64,000 nucleotides of DNA from Zeugodacus cucurbitae (Eukaryota; Arthropoda; Insecta; Diptera; Tephritidae). Position 1 is the stretch's first letter. Each line of letters begins with the position of its first letter. Position numbers and translations under genes: made by a program. The notes under the pieces are model-generated. The model made no database searches and was not told the origin of the DNA. It saw only the letters and a list, made by a program, of their open reading frames with translations. Location of the stretch: NCBI RefSeq assembly GCF_028554725.1, contig NC_071669.1, forward strand, positions 2,681,501 to 2,745,500, read 5' to 3'. Below, piece after piece: positions 36,099 through 47,795 of this stretch.

Positions 36099-36270
36099 CC
36101 AACGGTTTAGTCTCTTAAGTGGGTCATCCCAACAGTCTAGTTCCTTTACTTTTACTTCCGATACCGAAATGCAGCCTTCATCTTTTATTTCCAACGGTCT
36201 AGTCTCTTAAGGGGGTTACCCCAACGGTCTAGTTCCTTTACTTTTACTTCCGACGCCGAAATGTAGCCTT
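36099..36270 (+). repeat. two-copy tandem duplication, unit 92 bp
   Basis: CCAACGGTYTAGTCTCTTAAG occurs at 36099 and 36191. Both copies continue with CAACRGTCTAGTTCCTTTAC, TTTTACTTCCGA and CCGAAATG(C/T)AGCC. Inside each unit the CCAACGGTCTAGT motif is itself present twice about 32 bases apart, so the 92-bp unit may have grown from a shorter one. Confidence 0.85.
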
Positions 36271-36683
36271 TTATATTTTTCAGTTGAAACGATTGTTAAA
36301 TTTCGCATTTCCACGGTTTTAATGGCATCAGGTAGATCGGACAGTATGGACTGTAGATATAGTATAGCTACAGCAACAACATTATTATGTTTCCTTCCTA
36401 TCCTTTTCGCACACACCATTCTATTCTCTTTTAACCTATAGGTTCCAAAGTTCTCGAAGTTGAACCAAAAGAAAATACAAACTATATTTTGAGAGCTACG
36501 AAGTAAATGCCGATTCATTTCTCGAAGAATTGCATATCTAATAGGTTCGATAGAAATCGATTCATATATTTTGGAGGTGTGGTTATCTTGATATAGGTGA
36601 GAACCTTCTAAAAACATGTGTAACAGAGCTGTCTGACCATTATTTCCTGAGATATGGATATGAGGATCGTCCAATGATTTCAA
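36216..36683 (-). CDS. unrecognised open frame, doubtful
   Basis: This is the longest minus-strand frame of ordinary composition in the window: 155 codons from a TTG, 133 from the first ATG. The peptide is balanced (ISIEPIRYAILREMNRHLLR in its middle) and has no signal peptide, clear membrane segment or motif I recognise. Its 3' end runs into the 92-bp tandem duplication, and it has no splice or poly(A) signals that I can identify. It may be a relic of a transposon or a chance open frame. No function is proposed. Confidence 0.15.
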   Translation of the reverse strand: MKSLDDPHIHISGNNGQTALLHMFLEGSHLYQDNHTSKIYESISIEPIRYAILREMNRHLLRSSQNIVCIFFWFNFENFGTYRLKENRMVCAKRIGRKHNNVVAVAILYLQSILSDLPDAIKTVEMRNLTIVSTEKYKRLHFGVGSKSKGTRPLG

Positions 36684-36849
36684 ATAACCGTAAAATATGT
36701 TTGATCAATGTATATCTGATCTATAGATCTCAGACTAATGTCTTGTACATATTTTTCATGATTATCAAGTAAAGCCAAAACTCAGTGCAAATTCAGGCGA
36801 TCGCACAAACGAGGCAACGGTATCACAAATAAATTATAACCATAGCAAA

Positions 36850-37050
36850 ATTTTATAAATTGCGTCCCCATCTACTATATTCTTCGGATCTGGTCCCTAG
36901 GAGCATTTTTCCTGTTCCCAGACCTCAAGAGAATGGTCGTTGGTCGCCGAGACTGAGGGCTATTTTCAAGCAAATCTCATATAATGAAAGACTGTTGAAA
37001 AATATGAAGCTCACTATAATCGGCAGATCCTTGAATACATTTATATTGAC
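36850..37050 (+). pseudogene. relic of a second mariner-lineage transposase (C-terminal part)
   Basis: One frame reads LLYSSDLVPRSIFPVPRPQE near 36875-36930, which corresponds to the mariner segment HPPYSPDLAP-S-DFFLFP containing the last catalytic Asp. Another frame continues with DLKRM (36923-36937). A third reads VAETEGYFQANLI and KTVEKYEAHYNR. The order agrees with the C-terminal part of mariner transposases, but the text differs from the mellifera-like copies elsewhere in the window, so this is another lineage. At least two frameshifts and several stops are present. No inverted repeats were found. Confidence 0.5.
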
Positions 37051-37089
37051 TAACGAACACGAATTTGAATCGAAAAGTTAGAAGATCAC

Positions 37090-37460
37090 TATGCATGTAT
37101 GTGATTGGCGTGGCGTAACCGTTTAGCCGGTTATAGCCGAATCGATGATAGCGCGCCACTAATCTCTTTTCCTCAGTCCAAAGTAGCACCTGTTGGCAAA
37201 AGTGATTCTGCGCTGGATTTCGAGGCTTACATTGTTGGTGTTGTTGATGCTGGTTCCCAGATCAAAAGCGGGGTTTCTCTTCCGAGGCTTTCGTCGATTT
37301 ATCACTGGTACTTCGTTTTTATGTGGCGGGTCCCAAACCCTACGCATAACCGCAAAATCGGGTTCGCCTTCTCACTTTAGCTCGCCTCCAAACGGCTGTC
37401 TGTTGGCTACCCAGAGGATACATGGTCGAAAAGTCAGGAGCTGCTTGAGCCATATCCAAA
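37090..37460 (-). mobile_element. RTE-like retrotransposon, internally deleted copy
   Basis: On the minus strand, the segment NVSLEIQRRITFANRCYFGL (about 37240-37180) belongs to the same family as the copy at 16608-17250. It then runs directly into the closing segment GGCTATAACCGGCTAAACGG and CCACGCCAATCACATAC (about 37140-37098), without the 400 bp that separate these in the other copy. On its 5' side lies GTTTGGGACCCGCCACATAA (about 37345-37325), which I take to be leader sequence from near the 5' end of the element. If so, this copy is a leader-to-tail deletion derivative. Confidence 0.6.
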
Positions 37461-37648
37461 AGAATCGTTCCTGACCACTCCCAATTGAATGACAGTCAGA
37501 AACTTTTCTCATTTACGTGAACTACTACACATGATTCCATCCTCCCTATACTCGGTAAATTGTCTTCAATGAAATGAAAATGAATTTTGGAAGAAAAAAT
37601 GGGCATTTCTATTAAATAATATAAACTTTTCACACTACCAGTGATGTA

Positions 37649-37821
37649 CAGTTGAACTTGCCTAACTCGAATCACAATAATTCACAAAAAAAACTTCGTG
37701 TTAGAGCGGCTTCCGAGTACGGATGGTAATTTGTATGAAATTTTGCCTCTATTGCCAATTCAAGAGTTCGAGTTATGGAGAACTTCGAGTTATAGAAGTT
37801 CGAGTTATAGAAGTTGAACTG
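37649..37821. mobile_element. pogo/Tigger-like MITE, 173 bp
   Basis: The left end CAGTTGAACTTGCCTAACTC and the right end, whose reverse complement is CAGTTCAACTTCTATAACTC, are imperfect inverted repeats. TA flanks both sides (37647-37648 and 37822-37823), as expected for Tc1/mariner/pogo insertion. Ends beginning CAGTnnAAC are typical of Tigger/pogo-like elements. Near the right end TTCGAGTTATAGAAG is repeated about three times. Confidence 0.75.
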
Positions 37822-37823
37822 TA

Positions 37824-39146
37824 TTTATATACAAAATTGTCCTCTCATTGGAGGAGTGTCATTTTGGATTTTGAAGACGTACACAGAAATACCATATTTA
37901 TAGAAAGTGAAATTTGCAGCTACGTAAGTGACCGCGTCACAATAGTATTGGGTACATTCCATTGAAATTAAACGAAAGCCAATGATTTATGGGTTCTAAA
38001 GAATACCTTGTGAAAAAATGCTCAACGAAATCTCATTTCAGTCTGTCAGCGGTCAAGGGGGCTACACGTGCCGTCAAATAACAACAGTATTAACCAAATG
38101 CGACAACTTAGTGCTATTTTTTTCAGAATCTGCAAAAACAATTCTAAATTTAATCAATTAACGATTAATGCACGAGTGATGCAAAATAAGCAATAAATAG
38201 CCGCTGTTGTTGTTGTTGTTGTTGCTGTTGACGCTAATTTTGTTGTTAACCAAAAAAACGATATGTTAAATATAGACTGGCATGCCACCGTAAGTGGCGA
38301 ATGAAAATGTTTATCAACATTGCTGAGCTATTAAAATATCTGCACCGACAGGCAGCGGGGCACAAACGAACACACATGAGTGGCTTGTTGTTGTTGCAAA
38401 GCAATGCTGACCCAAATTTAGTGGTCCATAATTTTAAAAGCAACAAGGAAAAGCCACTTTGCCTACGGCTGCCACATGCTTTTTCTTGTTGTTGTTGTAC
38501 AACGAAAATGCGTCAGCACTGCTCTTGGCCAAGGCGAGCACATAGCCTCTCACATGTGGCCGCTTGCGGACGTCGCAATTTGATGGCGCTAACGCCACCT
38601 TTCGACCACTTCAGCCACCTAAGCGCTCGCTGGCGTTGCCAATTTGATGGATGTTGCTGTTTATTGGCTTAACTTTTGTTTACTGCACTAATTTCACCCG
38701 TTTTAATAACAACAACAACAATAAGTAATCATAAAGAACGAGCGCTGCACATGCATGTCGGCATGTCTGTAGGTGTGTGCTGGGTTCTCGTGTACTTTCG
38801 AAATTTTAGTGTCCGCTCGTGGCAGCTTCAATAACAATATTTTATCAACACTATTTCGTTTTCGATTTTCATTTGGCAACAGCTGCGAAATTTTCAAATC
38901 TTTTCAAAGTTTTTGAATTCATAAAATAACATTGAGCGCATGTGTGTGCTCTCGTCAAGCGCTCATAACAATCAAAAGCCACTTAATTTAACAAAACAAT
39001 AGAGAAAAAACAAAGCGAAAAACAACAAAACGCTTATAAATAAACATATGAAACGAGTCTATTTGCACAACTGAGTCACTGTTTTTGTTAGAGTGATTCA
39101 AAATTTGAGCGTAATCTGCTGCGCGTTAGACGTCTGAAATAAGAGG
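37824..39146. other. non-coding stretch upstream of the tRNA gene
   Basis: Contains GTTGTTGTTGTTGTTG near 38203-38225 and AACAACAACAAC near 38707. Open frames of up to 123 codons look like chance. No TATA-like element specific to the tRNA is evident. Confidence 0.5.
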
Positions 39147-39218
39147 TCCCATATGGTCTAGTGGCTAGGATATCTGGCTTTCACCCAGAAGGCCCGGGTT
39201 CGATTCCCGGTATGGGAA
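39147..39218 (+). tRNA. tRNA-Glu (anticodon UUC)
   Basis: The 72 bases fold into a standard cloverleaf. The acceptor arm TCCCATA (39147-39153) pairs with TATGGGA (39211-39217), with A as discriminator. The D arm contains TGGTCTAGTGGCTAGGAT, which is also the A box of the internal promoter. The anticodon stem TCTGG pairs with CCAGA around the loop CTTTCAC, with anticodon TTC at 39180-39182. The T arm GGGTTCGATTCCC contains the B box GGTTCGATTCC. The 3' CCA is not encoded, as usual in eukaryotes. The sequence is of the insect tRNA-Glu type and has no visible defect, so it is probably functional. It decodes GAA/GAG and is transcribed by RNA polymerase III. Confidence 0.97.
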
Positions 39219-39222
39219 AAAA

Positions 39223-39229
39223 TTTTTTT
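39223..39229 (+). terminator. RNA polymerase III terminator of tRNA-Glu
   Basis: A run of seven T residues begins five bases after the discriminator base. T runs of four or more are the standard polymerase III stop signal. Confidence 0.9.
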
Positions 39230-39918
39230 GCTTGAAAAAATATATATTTTTTTTAATTTTTTACTAAATGTAAGTAATTCGAGTTATTTTATTATTTTTA
39301 ATAATAAATAATTAGTTTTGAAACTCAAATCTTAATATTATGTAGGTCAGAATATGAGTATTTTATCTTCAGTAAACCTAAAACTCATCTCTTTTGTTTT
39401 TGTATCTATTAATTTACTTTGTATTTTCATAAACAAGTTACATTTCTAGAACTAAACGTATTTCTATAAGCTGAGGGTACATAGAAAGTTTAACTATACC
39501 GAAAAATTCTGTTGTTGCATCCAATATTACGAGAAGTTGGCTGTTGTAGATTCGACAAAACGTTGAAATTTGATTCAAAACATACAAGTGGTGAAACTGA
39601 GCGCACAAATTGTACTGTATAACGAGTACTGTATCTAATGTGAAGCTTTCACTGTAAGCTTTCGATTTAATATGAATTTTCGAAAATTACGTCCATATAC
39701 TTTGTCAACGCTATCAATAAATATCATTGATTTCAGCTTTGTTCTTAGGCTACAACTCAGTTTTCCGATTCTTTAGTTTTCAACATTTATTCATTTTAAG
39801 AAAATCAAGAAGGAAATTATTTTCCGGTGCACTGAAAAATGTTAAAAAAATAGAAGATCCTACTTTTCGGAGAGAAATGGCTCAACTGCCTACCCTATAA
39901 ACAAAAAACGTCTGATAT
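39230..39918. other. non-coding stretch between tRNA-Glu and mariner
   Basis: AT-rich. Nothing recognised. Confidence 0.5.
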
Positions 39919-39920
39919 TA

Positions 39921-40922
39921 TTAGGTTGGCAAATTTCTCCCTGCGCCGTAGAAGCCCCCTCCTTATTTTCGAAGAACTCGGATAGCTACTTTTCACAAGC
40001 CTCTTTTGAGTTCAACTTTACACCAGCAAGGGCGTTCGCCATGAACAGAAACAAGTGGTAATCACTTGGGGCTATGTCTGGCCTATATGGTGGATGCGAT
40101 AAAACCTCCCATCCGAGCTCCCGTAGCTTCTGATGAGTCATCAACGAAGTGTGCGGTCTGGCGTTGTCCTAGTGGAACACTACACCCTTCCTGTTGGGCA
40201 ATTCTGGACGCTTCTGGTCGATCCCCTGCTTCAAGCGGTCCAGTTGTTCGCAGTAGATGATAGAATTAGGCGTTTGGCAATATGGGAGCAGCTCATATAG
40301 GATTCCAATCCCACCACAAGCACACAGCAAAACCTTGCCGGCCGTCAATCCCGGCTTAGCCACTATTTGGGACGATTCACCGGCCTTCGACCACGACCGT
40401 TTTCGCTTGATATTGTCGTATGTGATCCATTTCTCGTCGTCAGTCGCCTTCCGCTTCAAAAATGGGTCGAGTTCGTTCCGTTTCAGCCGCATATCGTAAG
40501 TGATGATTCGGTCCAGAAGGGTTTTTTGCGTCAAATTACGCGACACCCAAACATCAAGCTGTTTTGTATATCCAGCCTTCTGCGGATGGTTTTAAATGGT
40601 TTGGTAACTAACTCCTCTCTCCTGGGCGATGTCACGAGATGCCACATTCGATCGGTATTCGTCGCCACAAGTCTTCCGCCGGCTGGCTTATCCATGGTGT
40701 CGTTTCCACCCGCTCTGAATCGTCGAAAACATTCCTCCGCAGTTCTCACGTCTACAAACTGTTGAACGCAATATCCAAACTAAACATGCATAGCATCGTT
40801 TTGTAGGTTATGTCAAGATCTTTCAAAGATGTATAGTATTGCCAGATACGAGCTCTGTCGCGCTTTATACATATATAGCCGCGAAATTGAAAAGACAAAA
40901 AGGAAGATATATGCCAACCTAA
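39921..40922 (-). mobile_element. mariner (mellifera-like), internally deleted copy 2, both ends present
   Basis: The ends TTAGGTTGGC and GCCAACCTAA are exact inverted repeats and TA flanks both (39919-39920 and 40923-40924). The element is 1002 bp, against about 1.3 kb for an intact mariner. The transposase reads on the minus strand. On the 3' side of the gene the frame jumps from the LSEFFENKE segment (near 39970) straight into the left inverted repeat, so roughly 250-300 bp including the C-terminus is gone. The ends look intact and could still be used by a transposase supplied in trans. Confidence 0.92.
39965..40749 (-). pseudogene. broken mariner transposase gene
   Basis: The minus strand encodes pieces of a D,D34D transposase. 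The N-terminal part contains TAEECFRRFRAGGNDTMDKP. A frameshift near 40540 leads into the catalytic part (TDDEKWITYDNIKRKRSW, AKPGLTAGKVLLC, YCEQLDRLKQGIDQKRPELP). The first Asp is present in the DDEKW motif. At 40169-40171 the Gln codon just before the second Asp (HQDNARPH in the family) is TAG. Beyond it DNARPHTSLM and PPYRPDIAPSDYHLF keep the second and third Asp. The C-terminus is deleted. The gene cannot make a functional enzyme. Confidence 0.88.
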
Positions 40923-40924
40923 TA

Positions 40925-42829
40925 TTTCGCATAAACTTAGATCTGCTTTAAATATATGTTATCAGACATATGTATATTTTTTTAAGAGTAGTTCAGCAAA
41001 GTTTAGATCTATATATAACCAGTTATATGTAATTATTATGACTACCAGCTGAGGTGAATGACATTTTCGCAAAAATTATATCAGAGTGTTCAAACTACCT
41101 TTCTGCATTGGATGCAACCGGTGTTTAATGATTGTAGGTCGCATCAATAATGCATAACTTTCAAACTGTAGGCTTCAGTGACAAATTAAACGTGAGAACC
41201 AACATGCGGTTGAGACAAAGTGACTTTCAGAAACTGAAAAGCAAATATGAAGGCAATGCTTTAAGTGCCCATGTTCGTACTGCAAATTATAGAAATTAAT
41301 TTCCAAGAATGTACATGCAGGCCTTAAGCAAATCACAAGACTTCCAAGGATTTTCTTTACTCAAGTTTTAATGTGTTACTTGTTTTAAGACTTATATCAG
41401 TATAACTGTATATATGTATATACGAGTATTTAAATTTAAATACCTTTTCAGTTATATTACGCACATTTCTTGGCATTTGTTATCTCTCATTTGCAATAAA
41501 ACTTTTACAGCCAATTAATTTTTCTTCGCATTAATATTTATCGCAGATTCGGAAATCTACACAAGTGTGCGAGTGTGTGTGTTGTGTTGGCTTATACTAA
41601 CGGTATGTGTATCCCTCTTGCATTGCAAAATGAAATGAAGTGAACTTTTAATTAATTTAATGCACCAGGACACGCCCGCCATATCCTTTCTTCATTTTTT
41701 CTACTGCTGCCTGCTTCCTCTTCCTGCCGGCAGCCATTTTGCAAATACATACACGTATCTCTCGCTCTCTCTCTCTCTCTCTAGTAACTTTTGAAATGTA
41801 ATTAAATATGTCACAACGTAATAATCACAGACAGTTGCTCGCAACTCTACGCCTGATGACGCTGATGCCGCCATATGCTTTGCTTGGCACCTGCTTACAC
41901 CTGCCCTCGTCGTTTATTGCATGGCAAGTTTAACAAGCAAACTTTTCATTTACTATCTCCACGAAGTTACTTTCGTACTTTGGCACTGACAAACAACTGA
42001 TATAACTTTTGCATTGAGTCAAATTTCCGCTCAAACAAAGCCCTGCCATGGCATAAGCTGAGTTGAGCCAGGCGCCACGCAACACAGTGTGGGATGAGCC
42101 GGCTAACAAAGTTCAGCAAAGGGTTAAAGTTGGTACTTTGATTTGCCATTACGCTGCTTATTCATAGAGCGCAGAGTGCTGAAATGTTGATATCAACCGG
42201 CTGGTAGTGTTGTTCATTAGTTGGAAAAGCAAATCAGTGCGATGGGCTATCGCAAATAGAAACTATGAAACATGCTACATGCCACTTTGTGTGTAAGTGT
42301 GTATGTATGTATTTTTTTCAAGAGATTTTCGCAGATAAGTATAATTAATGAAATCGAAGGTTGACATTTTATTTAGGTTTCGTAAATGAATTAATGAAAT
42401 GTTACAAGGAATGAAAGGGGTACAGCATTGATGATTGATTTGTGTATAAATGACTTGCCATTGATTTCGAAATAAAATTGACTTTTTCTTGCAAGAACAC
42501 TGTCTGCAAACCATTATTTTTCTAACCTTTCATAGCAATCTCACACTCATGATTAGTTTAATCACTTAGAGGCAGGCGTGTTTGAAGTCTCCAACGTATG
42601 TTCATGAATCAAGTGTAACACTTTCATATATTTTCGAGATTATACATTAATTAGTCTAGAACTTGAAAGAAAATTCCGTAGCAAAAAGGTACAAGCAACT
42701 AAGTGGTTTATTAAGAGCCTCTAAGTTAAAACAGTTAATGATAAAGTTGGTTGCAAAGAATGCTCACATACTCGTTACAAGTTTCATAAAAGAGCGGAGA
42801 GTAAATTGTCATCAGTCAAGCATGATAGT
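40925..42829. other. non-coding stretch
   Basis: Contains a CT microsatellite near 41757-41782. No gene or element was recognised. Confidence 0.5.
41757..41782. repeat. (CT)n microsatellite
   Basis: CTCTCTCTCTCT run, interrupted once near the left end. Confidence 0.85.
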
Positions 42830-43495
42830 AGCGACGATAAAGTTAATGATTGACAATCCAAAACACATTAGTCAACTGTTTTTGGCTTGAATAACGATAT
42901 AAAGCTTTTAACCAACATAACCTCACTAATTTGGAGTACTCAGTGCGTCAATTTATGTTGTAATCAGTTCTTAGATGTTTTTCTCGACTTGAAGAACGCT
43001 TTAAAACATTCAACCGACATAACATCGGCGATAAAGTTAATGATTGACAATCCAAAATACATTAGTCACCTGGTTTTGGCTTGAAGAACGCAAGTAAAAC
43101 CCTCAACCGATATAACCTCAATATTTTGAGTCCCCAAGACGAAAATTCATAATATTGTTAATCCTTAGACGATGTTTTCGGCTTGAAGAAGTCACCCGTT
43201 TTTGGCTTGAAGAACGCAAGTAAAACCCTCAACCGATATAACCTCAATATTTTGAGTCCCCAAGACGTAAATTCATAATATTGTTAATCCTTAGACGATG
43301 TACTTTCGACTTGAAGAATGTCATGCATTTTTTAACCGTCATAACCTCACTAATTTGGCATGATGTTCAGTAATATAGTCAATCCTTTGATGATTTTTTC
43401 TGCTTGAAGAACGCTTTAAAACATTCAACAGACATAACTCACACTAGTTTGGCGACATAATTTCGAGTTTCTCAGACAACAATTTATGTTATATC
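42830..43495 (+). repeat. tandem array, mixed units of 126 and 194 bp
   Basis: CGATAAAGTTAATGATTGAC recurs at 42835 and 43029 (spacing 194). CTTGAAGAACGCAAGTAAAA recurs at 43080 and 43206 (spacing 126). Those two units are nearly identical over TTTTGAGTCCCCAAGACG and ATTGTTAATCCTTAGACGATG. More diverged units with CTTGAAGAACGCTTTAAAAC lie at about 42990 and 43406. The right edge touches the MITE at 43500. Confidence 0.85.
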
Positions 43496-43499
43496 AGGC

Positions 43500-43900
43500 C
43501 TTATAGAGTTTTTAGACAGCCACATTAATTGAATTAATTTTTTATTGAGAAACCCTTTTTTGTCTATTATACTGCCTACTACTCGGTAACCGATCAGCTC
43601 TTATACATTTTTGTTTTTGCTTTTCATAAGAAGTTGGTAAGTACCATCAGCTGATTAATATTTTTAGCAGCGGCATCTACCGTAGCTTTTTTTAATCAAA
43701 AAATTCAGCCAATCGCAGACATAAGAACATATATCGTACGTCTCTGACGCAGAGTTGCATTTCATTTTCAAGTCGATTAAATTTCAATTAAAGATAAATG
43801 TTGATTTTAATTTTGTATGGTAAATCGATCTTAATAAGCGTTTTAAACGAGCAGAGTCCAGTTAATTGATCAATTAGCTCCTGTCTAAAAACGCTATTAG
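43500..43900 (+). mobile_element. MITE family with GTTTTTAGACAG ends, copy 1
   Basis: Left end CTTATAGAGTTTTTAGACAG and right end CTGTCTAAAAACGCTATTAG are imperfect inverted repeats of about 20 bp. The interior is alignable from end to end with copies at 48026 and 60400. Shared landmarks are TTTTTGTTTTTGCTTTTCAT, CATCAGCTGATTAATA, TCAGCCAATCGCAGACA and AAATCGATCTTAATAAGCG. There is no coding capacity. No clear target duplication is visible, so the superfamily is unassigned. Confidence 0.82.
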
Positions 43901-45759
43901 ACGAATTGTTGGCTTCCAGATCATTTTCGATTTCATTTAGCTCGTGTTTAACTCTCGTTAGGCCAAACATTTTTGGAAAACTTTTAGGTATTCCAACAAT
44001 ACAATAATGTATACTATCAGATCTCAATAAAGTGTTAGGAGGGCCTCAATCAAACATGCTTTCAGATCTGGAAGCCAAGTCATAAGCAAACATTATCTCT
44101 CAGACCATGTTCTGCGTTATTTCAAAGCTGAATATCTTTCTGAGTGGCAAAAGACTGCGTCATAAAATGCTACAATCTCAAAAATTGTAAAAATTCAAAA
44201 AAATTTTGATTTTCTATGATTAAAAATATTAAACTAAATCGTTTCGCGACTCATCATCGACTATTGCCAAAACGTGCCATCTCGCCATATTTCCATAATT
44301 TACTCGTAATGATTTTCTTCACGAATACCGTTGTACGAACGCCATGGCATAGCAATTAGAAAACCACTTCAAACAATAATACTTTCTGATTATGTATTCT
44401 ATAATTTTCATGACGCTTACGCGCATCACGTACGAAATATATATATGAGCGTTTGACGCGTTTAGTGTTGCTTGACAATTAACATGGGCCACTGCACCAT
44501 TAGCATGTCCGTAGGCGAACAATAACAATAACAATAACTATAAACAACAATTAAAGAAATTAAAAAGAACACAACAACACATATAAAAGACATAAATAAA
44601 TTAATACCAACAAACCAAAAATAAAAAATAAATAAATAAAAAACGGTTTGTAGTTTGAAATTGACAGCTCAGCACTTAAGGGCAGACTTCAACAGCAAAC
44701 AGCGACGCTTGAACCCCAACCAAAAATCAGAAACAGCAACAAGAGTTCAAAGCATTTTAGTTCGAAGGCGGAGTATGAGTATTCTATTCCAGCGAGTCGT
44801 GTTTAAAGCAATTTTGGTGCAATGCATTTAATATGCCAAGTGTGCTGCTAAGTACGTCAGTCACACGTCACTATTTAAACGCTTAGACAACCAATTCAAG
44901 TCGCGGCGTTTATTTTCGGCGCCCCGTGCACAGCTCAATGGTGTATTTGTTGTAGTATGCTTCTTGGTACGTGCATTTCGAAATCTATTCTACGTGAATT
45001 GCATGGAAAACGAGAACCAAAAGTCAATAGTTAAAGGTTTAAATGTCCGACGACAGTATATTTAGCAATTTACGGCACAATCACAATATTTGTTTGTGTT
45101 TGAAATTTCAATTTCAAAACCCAAAATCAGCATATCTAATAGATGCACTTCAGTTACATATCTTTAGATTCTAATACATTTATGTTTATATGAATCAAAA
45201 TTTGATTACAATAGCTGATAAAGAACTTCATAACCTAATTCTACGTGGAGAAATTGCCGGAATTAGGCTCAAAACCATACACAAAGTGTTTCACAAGTTC
45301 ATAAAAAACGACTTTTACAGATTGGAACAAAGAGAGAAGTCGAAAAATTTCGATTCGATGGAACCCAAAAGCAAAATATTCAGATATGGTTAGAAATAAA
45401 TATATATCTGTTCTCTAAATCTCGCAATTTCTCTATAAGAAAACACTATTGTGCCGATATAAATGCTTAGAAGGAATAATTATCATAATTGGAAAGCAGT
45501 TCCGAGCTTAGAATTCACGACATCTATACCAGTAGCGAAGAAATAGAACAAGAATGATTTCAATGTAAAATTATTCGACAAATATCGAGAGCCCAGCAAG
45601 CACAATATAGGCTTTTCGATTTTCAAGATATACTTTCGTTGTCGGTCACTGTTTAAAATCCTTATAATACCATATAAAATAGGTATTTAATAAGAAAGGT
45701 CACACTTTAAGTAAGAGGAGTCTCATAAAGTGTTCTACTCCCATCATATAGCATCAAAT
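43901..45759. other. non-coding stretch
   Basis: Short ATTAAAATT/AAT-rich blocks, CAACAATAACAATAAC near 44519-44536 and A-rich sequence at 44560-44645. No gene was recognised. Confidence 0.5.
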
Positions 45760-46680
45760 CTAGACTTATAACATGAAAGTTATTATGGTAAAGCTTTTTA
45801 TTTAAACGCAAGAGCTTTTTAAAGCTCTGGCAAATTCAGTTAGCAACAATTGTCGAAAGCTTTATTTCATTTTTGAAGTGAAAGCTCATATTTTTATAGT
45901 AGCTCTGAAGAGGCGATTGATTTTTAAGTATTCGTTATATCATAAATGAATCATCACCCTTCAACACTATTTTTTATTGCCACAAAATTATCTATTTCTT
46001 CATTTTAACATTATGAGCTTTCATACATAAAAAAATCCTGTTATTTAACACATCTAGCCTTATAACACGAAAGCTATCATGATAAAGCTTTTTATTTTCG
46101 AGCAAGAGCTTTTCAAAGCTTTTACAAAAATAAGTTGGCAACAACTTTCGAAAGCCTTATTTCATTTTTTAAATGAAAGCTCATATTTTTGTAGTAGATT
46201 TGAAAAAGCGATCGATTTTCGAACCACAAAATCTCGTTGTAAGTACTCGTTAGCTCATAAATGAATCATAACTCTTCAACAGTACATTTTATCGTTATAT
46301 AATTATCTATTTTTTCATTTCAATGTTATGAGCTGTCATACATAAAATCTAGTTATTTTGACATAAAAGCTATTATGGTAAAACTTTCACAAAATCAGTT
46401 AGCAACAATTGTCGAAAGCTTTATTTTATTTTTTAAAGCTCCTATTTTTGTAGTAGATTTGAAGCTTTCACAAAATTTGTTGGCAACAAAGTTTATGTTT
46501 TTGTAGTAGATTTGAAGATGTGATTGATTTTCTAACAACAGAATCTCGTTTTAAGTATTGTTTATAAATTAAATGAGTCACCACACTTCAACCCTACTGT
46601 TTATTGCCACAAAATTATCTATTTCTACATTTTAATATTATGAGCTTTCATACATAAAAAAATCCACTTAATTATATACA
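45760..46680 (+). repeat. tandem array, three units of about 300-315 bp
   Basis: TTATGAGCTTTCATACATAA or a close variant ends units at 46011, 46326 and 46638 (spacings 315 and 312). Each unit starts with GAAAGCTATYATGRTAAARC or similar (about 45774, 46066 and 46366). Each then has a cluster of AAAGCTTTT words, CAACAANTTTCGAAAGC and GTAGTAGATTTGAA. The third unit has an internal short duplication around 46440-46520. Confidence 0.85.
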
Positions 46681-47795
46681 TTTGAAGCAGTGGGCAATAA
46701 AACCTACTAGTAAGATTGCCAACCAGAATACTTGACGCCAATCCAATACATAGACGTATGATTTTATTACTCAGAGGCTCACAAAAGCTTTCATATATTA
46801 TTTTCAGCACGTCCCATTGGCTTGTAGCTGATAAGCAGCTGAAATCACAGCAACACAAATTAAATCAAACAAAGCAAATGCCAAATGGTAAACATAGTTC
46901 ATATTCTAACGCCACAGTTCACGGCTCACAACTACACCGGGGTGTGGTCGGGGTAAATGCCTTAATGCCAGAATGTCCTCCAAAAAAAAGTTTAAAATGC
47001 ATTTGAAATAAACTTTCGCAAAAACTAAAACTATTTGAGCATAAAATACAAACACAACAGCAGCGAACGTGCACAGCATAAAAACGTGTCACCGGAAAAT
47101 GTCACGTGTGGCAACGCTTGCACACGCCTACACCTATCTACCTACCAACATACATAATTAAGTCTATTTATTAATAGCAATTGGCATGCATGTGCATACC
47201 TCAAAGTGCTCAACTATTACCATATAGCATATAGATATGTAAATAACTAAGTACATATGTACACGCTTATGTATATATTTACGTGCAATTTCGCATTTAA
47301 AATTCCAACCGCAATTTTGATAGAAATGAATATGGAAAACTCAATATTTTTTCAATTAATTTCCAGCCAACAAAAAGCAAAACAAAACAGCAAAAAAGAA
47401 TGCATAAATAAAGGCACATTTAATATAAATGAAACAAATAAGGTAAACCGCACGCCATTTGAATGTGCGACAAAATTGTTATTTGGCACAAACAAACAAA
47501 AGCCACAATTGGTTACAAAATCAAAACAGTGTTAAAATCTGTATACACTCGTGTGTTTTAATTTTTTCTCCACTTTAGTGTTTTTATTACTATTGTCGCG
47601 TAATTATAAATGCATAACACATCACACTTGCATGCATGCGTATAACCTGGTAGGAAAGTGAAGCGATAACTCTATATTCACAAGTGGTGCGATAATGAAC
47701 TAGAAGGTCTTGAAAATGTGAGAGCCAACATGTGGTAGAATGCAATATGTGACTCTAATATCTTGGACTGATATGTCAAACTCTAACTGAATAAC
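46681..47795. other. non-coding stretch
   Basis: Mixed composition with short AAACAAAC and TATGTATATA blocks. Open frames up to 96 codons look like chance. Confidence 0.5.

Noticed and set aside
40257..40765. Two + strand frames of 80 and 132 codons.
   Set aside because: They are antisense to the mariner transposase of copy 2.
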